From assembly GCA_902800355.1 (NCBI GenBank), contig CADCEE010000016.1, forward strand, positions 1 through 46,998: DNA of 46,998 nt, given 5' to 3'. This stretch comes from an uncultured Erysipelotrichaceae bacterium (GTDB lineage: Bacteria; Bacillota_I; Bacilli_A; RFN20; CAG-826). Shown in pieces: positions 23,354-32,215 of the stretch (position 1 is the stretch's first letter; every line of letters starts with the position of its first letter). The translations under genes were made by a program, and so were the position numbers. The notes under the pieces are model-generated. The model had not been told where the DNA came from and searched no databases. It was given only the letters and a program-made list of their open reading frames with translations.

Positions 23354-24625
23354 ATGGAAAGAAAAGTAACAAAAGTTAAACCATGTCACGTGGAAGTTCA
23401 CGTTGTCGTGGATGAAAAAAGTTGGAAAGACGCTCAAGAAGCCTCTACCAAGAAATTATGTAAAGAAGTCCAAGTTGATGGCTTTAGAAAAGGCAATGTC
23501 CCAGAAGCAATCGCTAAAAGACACATTAATCAAGGCAAAATGCTTGATGAAGCAATTAATTCTTTATTACCAAGTATCTATAAAGAGATTATGGAAGAAG
23601 AAAAGATTGAACCATTTGCTCAACCTCATGTTGATGTCACCAAGATCAGCGACACTAATTTAGAAGTTAAATTTGTGATCGTTACCGCTCCTGAAGTGGC
23701 TTTAGGTGAATATAAAGGCTTAAAGATTGGCAAAAAAGAAGTCAAAGTTAGCGCTAAAGAAGTCGATGAAGAAATCGAAAAATTATTAAAAGATAATGCT
23801 TCCTTAGTCTTAAAAGAAGGTGCAGCGGAACTCGGAGATACATTAGTCTTTGATTTTGCTGGATCAGTTGATGGCAAAGCCTTTGATGGAGGCACTGCTC
23901 AAAACTATTCCTTAGAATTAGGTAGTCACCAATTCATTCCAGGATTTGAAGAACAATTAGTTGGTCTTAAAGCTGGCGAACATAAAGATGTTAATGTCAC
24001 CTTCCCAGAACAATATACTCCAGAATTAGCGGGTAAAGCAGCAGTCTTTGCTTGTGATGTTCACGAAGTGAAAGCAAAGAAATTACCAGAATTAAGTGAT
24101 GAATTCGTTAAAGAACTCAATAGAGGTGTAGAAACCGTTGAAGCTTTAAAAGAATCCGTTAAAAAGGATATCACCGCTAAAAAAGAACAAGATTCAAAAA
24201 GAGAATTCTTAGAAAAACTCTATGAAAAAATCGCTAGTGGTTCTAAAGTCGAAATCCCAGAAGAAATGATCAAAGAACAAGCTGCGAATATGAAAAAAGA
24301 TATGGAACAAAGAATGGCCCAATCTGGCTTAACTTTAGAACAATATCTCCAATTCACTGGACAAAAGCCAGAAGATTTCGAAGCTCAACTTGATAAAGAT
24401 GCTAAAAAAGACATTACTAACTATTTCTTATTAGAAGAAGTTGGTAAGAAAGAAAAAATAGAATTAACTGATGCTGATGTGGAATTTGAATATGCCAAAT
24501 TAGCAGAACAATATAGCATGAAACTTGAAGATGTGAAGAAAGCATTAGAAAAACAAAATGTTCAATTCCGTCACAACTTAAAAATGACAAGAATTGAAGA
24601 ATTCTTAATCAAAGAAAACGCTTAA
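23354..24625 (+). CDS. tig: Trigger factor, ribosome-associated chaperone
   Basis: The 423-residue protein has the three usual parts. First, an N-terminal ribosome-docking domain with the signature G-F-R-K-G-N-V-P. Second, an FKBP-type prolyl isomerase domain at about 150-240 (GDTLVFDFAGSVDGKAFDGG, then FIPGFEEQLVGLKAGE). Third, a long helical C-terminal chaperone domain. It binds the exit tunnel and folds nascent chains. AAAGGAGA supports the start. Lon follows 31 nt downstream, so chaperone and protease are probably co-transcribed, as in many bacteria where tig, clp and lon genes cluster. Confidence 0.97.
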   Translation: MERKVTKVKPCHVEVHVVVDEKSWKDAQEASTKKLCKEVQVDGFRKGNVPEAIAKRHINQGKMLDEAINSLLPSIYKEIMEEEKIEPFAQPHVDVTKISDTNLEVKFVIVTAPEVALGEYKGLKIGKKEVKVSAKEVDEEIEKLLKDNASLVLKEGAAELGDTLVFDFAGSVDGKAFDGGTAQNYSLELGSHQFIPGFEEQLVGLKAGEHKDVNVTFPEQYTPELAGKAAVFACDVHEVKAKKLPELSDEFVKELNRGVETVEALKESVKKDITAKKEQDSKREFLEKLYEKIASGSKVEIPEEMIKEQAANMKKDMEQRMAQSGLTLEQYLQFTGQKPEDFEAQLDKDAKKDITNYFLLEEVGKKEKIELTDADVEFEYAKLAEQYSMKLEDVKKALEKQNVQFRHNLKMTRIEEFLIKENA

Positions 24626-24656
24626 TTTAAATTTTATTTAAAAGGAGGACTTACAT

Positions 24657-26984
24657 ATGGCAAATAGCCCATCCTCATTAACTCTCCCTTTATTAATCAC
24701 AAAGGGAATGATTCTTTATCCAAAAAATCAAAAACTCATTGATGCTGGAAGAGACTTTTCCATCAACTCAATTAGAGTTAGTAAAGATAAAGCAGACTCA
24801 TTAATCTTAATCTCTTCTCAAAGAGAAATTGATACTGAAAACCCAACTAGTGAAGATGTATTCCCTATTGGTGTTTTAGCTCGTATTATCTCTGTCTCTG
24901 AAAGAGAAAAACGCTTAAGAGCAAGAGTAGAAGTTATTGACCGTGTCTCATTAAGTAATATTGAATTAGATCACGACGATAACTGTTATATTGCTAAAGC
25001 AACAATGCTTGATCCTATTCAAATTGATGAGAAAAGTAGTGAAACTATTGTTAACTCTATCAATCATGAATTAGAGAAATATCCTAGTGTAATCTCTAAG
25101 CTTCCAAAGAACATCGTTACTCTTTGTAGCGATAAATATTCCGCTTTGGAAGTGTGCTACGCTTTAGCGGGATTCTTTGATGGACCGATTGAGATTAAAC
25201 AAAAGATGTTGGAAACAAACGACATAGTCGTTTTAGCAGAAAATATCTTAGCCTTTATCTCTGGAGAAAACACCAAAGAACAAATTGAAAGAAATATTTC
25301 TGATACTGTAAGAGAATCTACAGAAAAATCTCAAAAAGAATATTTCTTAAGAGAAAAACTCAAGGCTATTAAAAAAGAATTAGGAGAAGATACTTCTAGT
25401 AGCAATTCTCCAGATAAGATTTTAGAAAAGCTTGATAAATATCCTTATCCAGAAAATATTAAGGCTAAAGTAAAAGCAGAAATTAAAAAATACGAAATGA
25501 TGCCTCAAGGATCTTTAGAAGCTGCACTCATTTTGTCATATTTAGACATTTTAATGTCTATCCCATGGTGGCAAAAGACTGAAGATGATGAAGATTTAAA
25601 ACATGTTGAAGATATTTTAAACGAAGATCATTATGGCTTAGAGAATCCGAAAAAGAGAATCATTGAATATCTCGCTGTTAAGAAATTAACAGGTAATTTA
25701 AAGAGCCCTATTTTATGTTTCTTTGGCCCACCAGGAACAGGTAAAACTTCCTTAGGCAAAAGTATTGCGCGTGCGCTAGGTAGAAAATTTGTTAAATGTT
25801 CCTTAGGCGGCATATCTGATGAAGCAGAAATTAGAGGACATAGAAGAACCTATGTTGGTTCTATGCCAGGAAGAATTATTCAAGGCATGAGAAAAGCAGG
25901 AGTGGCTAATCCAGTATTTTTACTCGACGAAGTCGATAAACTCGCTTCTAGCTATAAAGGAGACCCTGCAAGTGCTCTTTTAGAGGTCTTAGATCCAGAG
26001 CAAAACTTCATGTTTAACGATAATTATGTGGAAGAACCATATGATTTAAGTGATGTTTTATTCATTTGCACCGCAAACTATTTAGAAAACATCCCTGGAC
26101 CACTTAGAGATAGACTTGAATTAATTCAACTTTCTAGTTATACCGAAATTGAAAAGAAACACATTGCTTTTGAACATTTAATCAAGAAGCAAGTTGCTCT
26201 TAACGGTTTAAAACCAGAAAATGTTACTTTCACCGATGAAGCAATTAGCTACATCTTACATTACTACACCCGTGAAGCTGGTGTTCGTGATTTAGAAAGA
26301 AAGATTGCATCTTGCTTAAGAAAAGTAGCAGTTCAAATTGTCAAAGACCCAAGTATTACTCATATCGATATTGATGAAAAGAAGGTTAGAGAATATTTAG
26401 GCGTTGAAGTATTTGACTACTCTAAAAAAGAAAAAGAAAAACAAGTTGGTGTCATTACCGGACTTGCTTATACAGAATATGGAGGAGATATCCTTCCTAT
26501 TGAAGTTACTTATTTTAAAGGTAAAGGCGGACTAGTTTTAACCGGCAAACTTGGTGACGTCATGAAGGAAAGTGCGACTATCGCTCTTGACTATGTCAAG
26601 GCTAATGCCGTTAAGTACAATATTGATCCTCAATTATTCATTGATAATGATATTCATATCCATGTTCCAGAAGGAGCGGTTCCTAAAGATGGACCATCTG
26701 CTGGAGTGGCGATGACTTTAGCAATTATTTCCGCTTTAAGTAAATCACCAGTTTCTCCAGATATTGCTTTAACTGGTGAAGTTACTTTAAGAGGCAACGC
26801 TTTACCTATTGGTGGGTTAAGAGAAAAATCTTTGGCTGCTTTAAGAAGTGGAATTAAAACCATTATCGTTCCTAAAGAAAATAAAAAGGATGTTGATGAA
26901 CTTCCAAGCGAAGTTAAAGAGTCACTCAAGATCTTATATATGAAAGATGTTGATGACGCTCATAAAGTAGTGTTTAAGGAATAA
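24657..26984 (+). CDS. lon: ATP-dependent protease Lon
   Basis: The 775-residue LonA-type protease has an N-terminal substrate domain, a coiled coil before the AAA+ module, Walker A G-P-P-G-T-G-K-T, Walker B V-F-L-L-D-E-V-D-K, and the Ser-Lys dyad S681 (K-D-G-P-S-A-G-V) and K724 (G-L-R-E-K-S). It degrades misfolded and regulatory proteins in the cytosol. An AAAGGAGGA Shine-Dalgarno precedes the ATG. The downstream engB start is 1 nt after the stop, matching the lon-engB (lonA-ysxC) pairing of Bacillus. Confidence 0.97.
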   Translation: MANSPSSLTLPLLITKGMILYPKNQKLIDAGRDFSINSIRVSKDKADSLILISSQREIDTENPTSEDVFPIGVLARIISVSEREKRLRARVEVIDRVSLSNIELDHDDNCYIAKATMLDPIQIDEKSSETIVNSINHELEKYPSVISKLPKNIVTLCSDKYSALEVCYALAGFFDGPIEIKQKMLETNDIVVLAENILAFISGENTKEQIERNISDTVRESTEKSQKEYFLREKLKAIKKELGEDTSSSNSPDKILEKLDKYPYPENIKAKVKAEIKKYEMMPQGSLEAALILSYLDILMSIPWWQKTEDDEDLKHVEDILNEDHYGLENPKKRIIEYLAVKKLTGNLKSPILCFFGPPGTGKTSLGKSIARALGRKFVKCSLGGISDEAEIRGHRRTYVGSMPGRIIQGMRKAGVANPVFLLDEVDKLASSYKGDPASALLEVLDPEQNFMFNDNYVEEPYDLSDVLFICTANYLENIPGPLRDRLELIQLSSYTEIEKKHIAFEHLIKKQVALNGLKPENVTFTDEAISYILHYYTREAGVRDLERKIASCLRKVAVQIVKDPSITHIDIDEKKVREYLGVEVFDYSKKEKEKQVGVITGLAYTEYGGDILPIEVTYFKGKGGLVLTGKLGDVMKESATIALDYVKANAVKYNIDPQLFIDNDIHIHVPEGAVPKDGPSAGVAMTLAIISALSKSPVSPDIALTGEVTLRGNALPIGGLREKSLAALRSGIKTIIVPKENKKDVDELPSEVKESLKILYMKDVDDAHKVVFKE

Positions 26985-26985
26985 G

Positions 26986-27558
26986 ATGATTAATTTCTCA
27001 AATACCAGCTTTGTAAAAAGCGCACCAAATTTAGCTAATGCACCTCAAGGAGGATTTCCAGAGGTGCTTTTAGTCGGTCGCTCCAATGTTGGTAAATCAT
27101 CTTTAATCAATGCTTTATGTAATAAAAAGGCTTTAGCCTATACATCTTCTAAACCAGGACATACCCGTTTACTTAATTACTATAACGTCGATGATAAACT
27201 CTATTTAGTGGACGCTCCTGGATACGGCTTTGCTAAAGGCGGATTTGATTTAGATAAGTTATTTGGAGAAATGATGGAAGATTATTTCTCTAAAGCTAGT
27301 CGAATTAAACGTGTTTTAGTGTTACTTGATTCTCGTAGAGAATTAAATGAAGATGATGTTGAAATTATTAACTTCTTAGTAAAGAAGAATATCAATTACA
27401 CCTTAGTGTTTACTAAAGTTGATAAAATCAATCAATCTGAAAAATATCATTTAATTAAATCCTTAAAAGAGATGGGAGTGGATGAAAAAGAAATTATCTT
27501 CACTTCAATCTTAAAGCCAAGAACTTTAGAACCGGTGAGAAGTGTTCTTAGTAAATAA
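26986..27558 (+). CDS. engB: Ribosome-biogenesis GTPase YsxC/EngB
   Basis: The 190-residue small GTPase needed for 50S assembly has G1 G-R-S-N-V-G-K-S-S (31-39), G2 with K-P-G-H-T, G3 D-A-P-G-Y-G and G4 T-K-V-D. Its start is 1 nt after the lon stop and has no strong Shine-Dalgarno, so coupling is likely. It ends just before the valS T-box region. Confidence 0.95.
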   Translation: MINFSNTSFVKSAPNLANAPQGGFPEVLLVGRSNVGKSSLINALCNKKALAYTSSKPGHTRLLNYYNVDDKLYLVDAPGYGFAKGGFDLDKLFGEMMEDYFSKASRIKRVLVLLDSRRELNEDDVEIINFLVKKNINYTLVFTKVDKINQSEKYHLIKSLKEMGVDEKEIIFTSILKPRTLEPVRSVLSK

Positions 27559-27585
27559 ATATAGATTATATATAAAAGATTAATA

Positions 27586-27591
27586 TATAAT
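27586..27591 (+). promoter_or_regulatory. Probable -10 box of the valS T-box transcript
   Basis: Perfect TATAAT directly before the T-box leader; the -35 is poor (TAGATT at 27562 with an 18-nt spacer). Confidence 0.45.
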
Positions 27592-27597
27592 ATGTTC

Positions 27598-27797
27598 GTT
27601 CGATGAATTAGAGGAGTAATTAAGACCTCTTCTTATAGAGAGCTAGGGACGGTGGAAGCCTAGTAGAAGAACTTAATGAAGGTCGCTAAGGAGAACTGAT
27701 TCTAATAATTTAGAAAATGAAGTGCCGATAACAAGTTTATCGGAACTAAGGTGGTACCACGTGAAATGCGTCCTTAGAATAAGGACGTTTTATTTTT
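27598..27797 (+). ncRNA. T-box leader sensing tRNA-Val
   Basis: A classic T-box riboswitch that ties valS expression to uncharged tRNA-Val. The conserved T-box AAGGTGGTACCACG is at 27748-27761; its bulge TGGT would pair with the tRNA end ACCA, fitting the A73 of tRNA-Val. The distal Stem I motif is CTAGG...GGTG-GAAG-CCTAG around 27650. The specifier reads GTC (Val) at 27682-27684 in the context GAAG-GTC-GC. The antiterminator pairs CTAAGG (27746-27751) with CCTTAG (27772-27777), competing with the terminator. Confidence 0.93.
27769..27797 (+). terminator. Regulated terminator of the valS T-box
   Basis: CGTCCTT / AAGGACG stem (27769-27787) around AGAAT, then a T-rich run. Its 5' arm is the segment taken up by the antiterminator when uncharged tRNA binds. 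Confidence 0.92.
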
Positions 27798-27808
27798 AGG
27801 AGGTAATT

Positions 27809-30394
27809 ATGTTAGAAAAAAGATATTCCCCAATCGATGTAGAAAAAGGCAAATATGAAACCTGGAAAGAAAAAGGTTATTTTACTGCTGGAGATAAATC
27901 TAAAAATCCATTCTCCATGGTTATACCTCCTCCAAATGTTACTGGTAAATTACATTTAGGTCACGCTTGGAATACCACAATTCAAGATATCATTGCTCGA
28001 TATAAAAAGATGCAAGGCTATGATGTTTTATGGCTTCCAGGAATGGATCATGCTGGCATTGCTACTCAAGCTAAAGTAATGGCTAAACTTGTCTCTATGG
28101 GAATTGATGTTACTAAGATTTCTAGAGAAGAATTCTTAAAATACGCTTGGGCGTGGAAAAATGAATACGCCGAAAACATTCATAACCAATGGGCAAAGAT
28201 GGGGTTGATGCTCGACTATAGTCGAGAAAGATTCACTTTAGATGAAGGACTTAATCTCGCTGTTAGAAAAGTTTTCGTTGATTTATATAATAAAGGACTA
28301 ATTTATCAAGGAGAAAGAATTATCTCCTGGGATCCAGTCCAACAAACGGCTTTAAGTAATATTGAAGTCATTCACCAAGATGATGAAGGCTATATGTATT
28401 ATTTCAAATATCATGTCGTGGGTAGTGATGATTATTTAGAAGTAGCGACTACTAGACCAGAAACAATGTTTGGTGATACTTGTGTTTGTGTTAATCCAAA
28501 CGATGAAAGATATTTAAAATATCATCACTCTAAAGTTATTAATCCTGCTAATGAAGAAATTATTCCAATTATTCCAGATGAATATGTCGATATCGCCTTT
28601 GGTACAGGAGCGATGAAATGTACTCCAGCTCATGACCCAAATGACTTTAATATTGGAAAGAAATACGGCTTAGATATGCCAACCATCTTTAATAAAGATG
28701 CTTCTATGAATGAAAAATGCGGAAAATACGTCGGCATGGACCGCTTTGAATGTCGAGAAGCCCTTTTAAAAGATATTGAAAGTCGTGGGGACTTTATTAA
28801 AAAAGAAAAGATTGTTCACGCGGTAGGTCACTCTCAAAGAAATAACTGCGTTGTCGAACCAATGTTATCTAAACAGTGGTTTGTAAAAATGAAGCCACTA
28901 GCAGAAGAAGCCATTAAAAACCAACAAGGTAAAGATCAAGTTAACTTTGTCCCTCAAAGATTTGAAAATACATTCTTACAGTGGATGAATAATATTGAAG
29001 ATTGGTGTATTTCTCGTCAATTATGGTGGGGTCATAGAATTCCTGCTTATTACCATAAGGTAACTGGTGAGGTGATAGTGAGTGAAAATCCACCAAAAGA
29101 TATCGAAAATTATGTTCAAGATAATGATGTCTTAGATACATGGTTTTCTAGTGGGTTATGGCCATTTTCAACCTTGGGTTGGCCAGATAAAACCGAAGAC
29201 TTAGAAAGATATTTCCCAACAAGCTGTCTAGTAACCGCCTACGACATTATTTTCTTCTGGGTTAGTAGAATGATCTTCCAAAGTTTAAATATCACTGAAA
29301 GAAAGCCTTTTAGCGATGTTGTTATTCATGGCTTAGTCCGCGATGAATTAGGAAGAAAAATGTCTAAGAGTTTAGGCAACGGAGTGGACCCAATTGATGT
29401 CATCGATAAATATGGCGTGGACGCTTTAAGATATTTCTTAACCACAAACTCTACTCCAGGACAAGATATGAGATATATCGAGGAAAAAGTATCTTCTGGA
29501 GCGAACTATTTAAATAAGATTTGGAACTCTGCTAGATATGTTTTAAGTGTAGTTCCTGAAGGATTTAAAGAAGTAAAATTATCTAAAGATAATTTATCCG
29601 TTTTAGATAAGTGGCTATTAACTAGACTTAATATCACTATTAAAAATGTCACAAGCAACATGGAAAAATATGATTTTAATGCCGCTAGTAGTCATCTATA
29701 TAACTTTGTTTATGATGATTTCTGTTCTCAATATTTAGAGATGAGCAAAGTGAAGTTATATGGAGATGATGCTTCTAAAAATGTGACAGTTACTGTCTTA
29801 TTAAAAGCGCTTAGAACTATTATCTTATTAATTTATCCATATACTCCATTTATCGCTGAAGAATTATATCTAAATCTTCCAACTCACTTAGAAAGTGTAA
29901 TGTTAGAGTCATATCCAAAAGTGGAAAAAGAATTCATCTTTAAAGATGGGTTAGAAGAAATTGAATTATTATTTGAGATGATTAGAGATGTGAGAAACTA
30001 TAAAATCACTAATCAATTAGCGCCAAACGCTAAACTTGGATTAACTATTTCTTTAAAGATTAATGTAAGTGAAGACTTTAAGACTTTACTTAATAGATTC
30101 ACATTCTCAGAATTTGAAATTAAAGATGATTTAAGTTCGATTAGTGGAGAATTGTTCTCCTATAACTATGGATCAATGGTTATTAGCTCAGGTGTATCTA
30201 AAGAAGAAGCCAAGGAAAAATTAGAAAAAGAAATCGCCTTTGAAAAGAGCGAAATCAAGCGTTCTGAAGGTATGCTAAATAATCCAAACTTCTTAGCTAA
30301 GGCTCCTAAAGAGAAAGTGGAAATAGAGAAAGGTAAATTGAAACTCCATCAAGATAATCTCAAGGACTTAGAAGAAAAACTGAAAAAACTTTAA
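27809..30394 (+). CDS. valS: Valyl-tRNA synthetase
   Basis: The 861-residue class Ia synthetase charges tRNA-Val. It has the HIGH motif as H-L-G-H in P-P-P-N-V-T-G-K-L-H-L-G-H, a CP1 editing domain (TTRPETMFGDT, then AHDPNDF), WFSSGLWPFSTLGWP, KMSKS as G-R-K-M-S-K-S-L-G-N-G, an anticodon-binding helical domain, and the C-terminal coiled coil that contacts tRNA. An AGGAGG Shine-Dalgarno follows the T-box terminator. In Bacillus folC follows valS; here a terminator follows. Confidence 0.98.
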   Translation: MLEKRYSPIDVEKGKYETWKEKGYFTAGDKSKNPFSMVIPPPNVTGKLHLGHAWNTTIQDIIARYKKMQGYDVLWLPGMDHAGIATQAKVMAKLVSMGIDVTKISREEFLKYAWAWKNEYAENIHNQWAKMGLMLDYSRERFTLDEGLNLAVRKVFVDLYNKGLIYQGERIISWDPVQQTALSNIEVIHQDDEGYMYYFKYHVVGSDDYLEVATTRPETMFGDTCVCVNPNDERYLKYHHSKVINPANEEIIPIIPDEYVDIAFGTGAMKCTPAHDPNDFNIGKKYGLDMPTIFNKDASMNEKCGKYVGMDRFECREALLKDIESRGDFIKKEKIVHAVGHSQRNNCVVEPMLSKQWFVKMKPLAEEAIKNQQGKDQVNFVPQRFENTFLQWMNNIEDWCISRQLWWGHRIPAYYHKVTGEVIVSENPPKDIENYVQDNDVLDTWFSSGLWPFSTLGWPDKTEDLERYFPTSCLVTAYDIIFFWVSRMIFQSLNITERKPFSDVVIHGLVRDELGRKMSKSLGNGVDPIDVIDKYGVDALRYFLTTNSTPGQDMRYIEEKVSSGANYLNKIWNSARYVLSVVPEGFKEVKLSKDNLSVLDKWLLTRLNITIKNVTSNMEKYDFNAASSHLYNFVYDDFCSQYLEMSKVKLYGDDASKNVTVTVLLKALRTIILLIYPYTPFIAEELYLNLPTHLESVMLESYPKVEKEFIFKDGLEEIELLFEMIRDVRNYKITNQLAPNAKLGLTISLKINVSEDFKTLLNRFTFSEFEIKDDLSSISGELFSYNYGSMVISSGVSKEEAKEKLEKEIAFEKSEIKRSEGMLNNPNFLAKAPKEKVEIEKGKLKLHQDNLKDLEEKLKKL

Positions 30395-30400
30395 TTGATT

Positions 30401-30428
30401 AGACCTGCAAAGCAGGTCTTTTATTTTG
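30401..30428 (+). terminator. Intrinsic terminator after valS
   Basis: Perfect AGACCTGC / GCAGGTCT stem around AAA... (30401-30418), followed by TTTATTTT. Confidence 0.93.
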
Positions 30429-30444
30429 CTAATCAACTTTTTAA

Positions 30445-30486
30445 ATTTTTTTCACAAATTTTCGATTTTTTTCACTCTGTTATATA
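30445..30486 (+). promoter_or_regulatory. Promoter region of the peptide-radC unit with two 11-bp direct repeats
   Basis: ATTTTTTTCAC occurs perfectly at 30445-30455 and 30465-30475, exactly 20 bp apart (about two helical turns). Just downstream is an extended -10, TG-T-TATATA (TATATA at 30481-30486). No good -35 is present, so the repeats may bind an activator; this is inference. Predicted start is 30490-30493. Confidence 0.45.
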
Positions 30487-30552
30487 TGAGAGGGGTAGTT
30501 AATATCCTCAGCTAAAATCATTTTCGTAACAAGTCCTTCGCTACCCCTCTCA
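30487..30552 (+). repeat. Long inverted repeat (12-bp perfect arms) abutting the Shine-Dalgarno of the peptide gene
   Basis: TGAGAGGGGTAG (30487-30498) and CTACCCCTCTCA (30541-30552) are perfect complements separated by 42 nt. The 3' arm ends on the A that begins AGGAGG (30552-30557). As RNA it would form a very stable stem next to the ribosome site; as DNA it could be a bipartite operator. I tested it by eye against T-box, purine, preQ1, THF, fluoride and ribosomal-protein leader signatures and none fit. Confidence 0.7.
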
Positions 30553-30564
30553 GGAGGTTTATTT

Positions 30565-30747
30565 ATGAAATACGAATTATTAACCGATTCTGAAATGGAA
30601 CAACAAGTTAGCGGTGAAGCTTTAACTTTAACCGCAGTGATGGCGGTCTTAGCAACTGCAATAATTGCCGTTATCGTTTATAAATTGTTTTTATCTGATA
30701 AAGGTAATGCTTCTGTTCCTGGTGGATGGAAGTTTAGTTGGAATTAA
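30565..30747 (+). CDS. 60-residue peptide with a bacteriocin-like leader and one membrane helix
   Basis: Sequence features: M-K-Y-E-L-L-T-D-S-E-M-E-Q-Q-V-S-G-E, which resembles the L-T/S-x-x-E-L/M...V-x-G-G leaders of double-glycine bacteriocins and peptide pheromones but ends G-E rather than G-G. Then come a hydrophobic helix (about residues 20-45) and a C-terminus with P-G-G-W-K-F-S-W-N. It has a perfect AGGAGG 7 nt before the ATG, so it is well translated. Its stop overlaps the radC start (TAATG). No peptidase-type ABC transporter is nearby. It could be a secreted peptide, a small membrane regulator, or a cryptic toxin; function unknown. Confidence 0.75.
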   Translation: MKYELLTDSEMEQQVSGEALTLTAVMAVLATAIIAVIVYKLFLSDKGNASVPGGWKFSWN

Positions 30748-31436
30748 TGGCGAAATTAAAAACATTACCTAAACTAGATCGGCCAAGAGAAAAAGCACTT
30801 CGATACGGTATTTCTTCTTTAAGTGATTCTGAGCTATTAGCGATTCTTTTAAATAGTGGTTATAAAGGAAATAATATCTTAGAAATATCAACTTCTTTAT
30901 TAAGCAAATATGGGGGAATAGTAGGTTTACTTAATATCCCCATTATGGAATTAAAAAAGAACAAAGGAATTAAAGATGTTGGTGCTTTAAAAATTGCCTT
31001 GATTGGGGAATTTTATAAGCGGATCGTCGAGAAGTTTAACATCTCTGATAATGAGATAATTGATGACGAATATTTATATAATAAATATAAGTCTGTGTTT
31101 TATCTAGCCACACAAGAGCATTTAATGCTTGTAATTTTAAACAAGAGAAAAAGGATAATTTATGAAACAAACATATATAAAGGGCAGAGCGATTCCATAC
31201 AAATTGATTTTAAAGATATCTACAAAGAATTGGCGAAATATGATGGTAAAAATTTTTATCTCATCCACAATCATCCAAGTGGAGATTGTTCCCCAAGCGA
31301 AGATGATATCCAAACAACATTAGAATTACTTAGTCAATGCCGCAGAATGAAAGTTAAGATGTTAGATCACATTATTATCGGAGATGAAAGTTATTATTCA
31401 TTTAAAAAAATGAAAAAAATAACGATTTATAGTTGA
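30747..31436 (+). CDS. radC: RadC family JAB/MPN-domain protein
   Basis: The 229-residue protein has an N-terminal helix-hairpin-helix-like part (RPREKALRYGISSLSDSELLAILL) and a C-terminal JAMM metalloprotease-like domain with H-N-H-P-S-G-D and the E-D-D stretch that complete the metal site. RadC is widely called DNA repair protein, but its true role is unsettled. I chose the ATG at 30747, one nucleotide inside the stop of the peptide gene (TAATG coupling). It ends in TGA, showing TGA is a stop in this organism. In Bacillus it lies between maf and mreB; both neighbours are missing here. Confidence 0.94.
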   Translation: MAKLKTLPKLDRPREKALRYGISSLSDSELLAILLNSGYKGNNILEISTSLLSKYGGIVGLLNIPIMELKKNKGIKDVGALKIALIGEFYKRIVEKFNISDNEIIDDEYLYNKYKSVFYLATQEHLMLVILNKRKRIIYETNIYKGQSDSIQIDFKDIYKELAKYDGKNFYLIHNHPSGDCSPSEDDIQTTLELLSQCRRMKVKMLDHIIIGDESYYSFKKMKKITIYS

Positions 31437-31462
31437 ACTAGGTTTATAACTTATGTTATAGT
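31433..31462 (+). promoter_or_regulatory. rplU promoter with extended -10
   Basis: TTGAAC (31433-31438), 18-nt spacer, TG-T-TATAGT with TATAGT at 31457-31462. Predicted start about 31469. Confidence 0.6.
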
Positions 31463-31468
31463 TACTAA

Positions 31469-31560
31469 CGTTGTCGCCTCACTAGCTACAACCGCATAGA
31501 AAAGGTTTATAAAACCTTAGGGTTACCTTCATAGCGAGTCCTTAGTGAAATTTAATAAAA
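31469..31560 (+). ncRNA. Ribosomal protein L21 (rplU) leader RNA
   Basis: The gap before rplU is structured in the manner of the Bacillota L21 leader. TCACTA (31479-31484) can pair with TAGTGA (31543-31548) to close a long-range stem that encloses a hairpin AAGGTTT / AAACCTT (about 31503-31518) and GGTTACC. Such leaders are thought to bind a ribosomal protein for feedback control. Assignment is by position and pairing pattern. Confidence 0.65.
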
Positions 31561-31571
31561 GGAGGGACATT

Positions 31572-31880
31572 ATGTACGCAATTATCGAAACTGGTGGAAA
31601 ACAAGTTCGTGTAGAAGTCGGCGCTAGAATCTTCGTTGAGAAGTTAGACGCTGAAGTCGGTTCAACTGTCACTTTAGACAAAGTTCTCCTCGTTTGTGAC
31701 AAAAAAGCAAAAGTCGGAACCCCATATGTCGAAGGTGCTAAAGTTGTCGCCAAAGTCGAGAAACAAGGTAAATCCAAGAAAATCCGTGTTTTCACCTATA
31801 AGAATAAGGCTAACGAAAGACGTACTTTAGGTCATCGTCAGCCTTACACATGCTTAGTCATTGAATCAATCAATGCTTAA
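31572..31880 (+). CDS. rplU: 50S ribosomal protein L21
   Basis: A 102-residue protein with the L21 start [11 protein letters not shown], the VxVEK...GxxVxLDKVLLV body and C-terminal [22 protein letters not shown] chose the ATG at 31572, which has AAAAGGAGG just upstream. First gene of rplU-prp-rpmA, followed by obg, the usual Bacillota order. Confidence 0.97.
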   Translation: MYAIIETGGKQVRVEVGARIFVEKLDAEVGSTVTLDKVLLVCDKKAKVGTPYVEGAKVVAKVEKQGKSKKIRVFTYKNKANERRTLGHRQPYTCLVIESINA

Positions 31881-31888
31881 TTGTAACT

Positions 31889-32197
31889 ATGATTAAAATA
31901 GTTATCAAACGAGACGAATCTTCTCAAAAGATAACTTCTATTGAGGTTAAAGGACATTCTGGAAAGGATGTTAAAGGAAAAGATCTAGTGTGCGCTGCTA
32001 TAAGCGCGATAATGACCGGAGGAATGAATGCTCTATCCGATAAGGAATATGACTTCAAACTCGAAAGTGGTCATGCATATATCAAACACTTAGATATTCC
32101 AAGCGATTATGATGCAGTTGTTCTTAGAACAATTGAAACACAATTCAAAACCGTAGAAGAAAGTGAAAAAGATTTCGTCCGAGTCGAAAATTTATAA
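31889..32197 (+). CDS. prp: Ribosomal-processing cysteine protease Prp
   Basis: The 102-residue protease removes the N-terminal extension of L27 in Bacillota. Family signature: G-H23-S-G-K-D...G-K-D32-L-V-C35-A-A-I-S, with H23 and C35 as catalytic pair. It always lies between rplU and rpmA, as here. Its substrate gene rpmA is 18 nt downstream and does carry the extension, which confirms a functional pair. Confidence 0.96.
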   Translation: MIKIVIKRDESSQKITSIEVKGHSGKDVKGKDLVCAAISAIMTGGMNALSDKEYDFKLESGHAYIKHLDIPSDYDAVVLRTIETQFKTVEESEKDFVRVENL

Positions 32198-32215
32198 GAA
32201 AGGATGAATCACATT

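Noticed and set aside
31529-31795. Antisense reading frames inside rplU, obg, lon and other genes
   Set aside because: They have no Shine-Dalgarno, no promoter and no family resemblance, and lie opposite well-supported genes.
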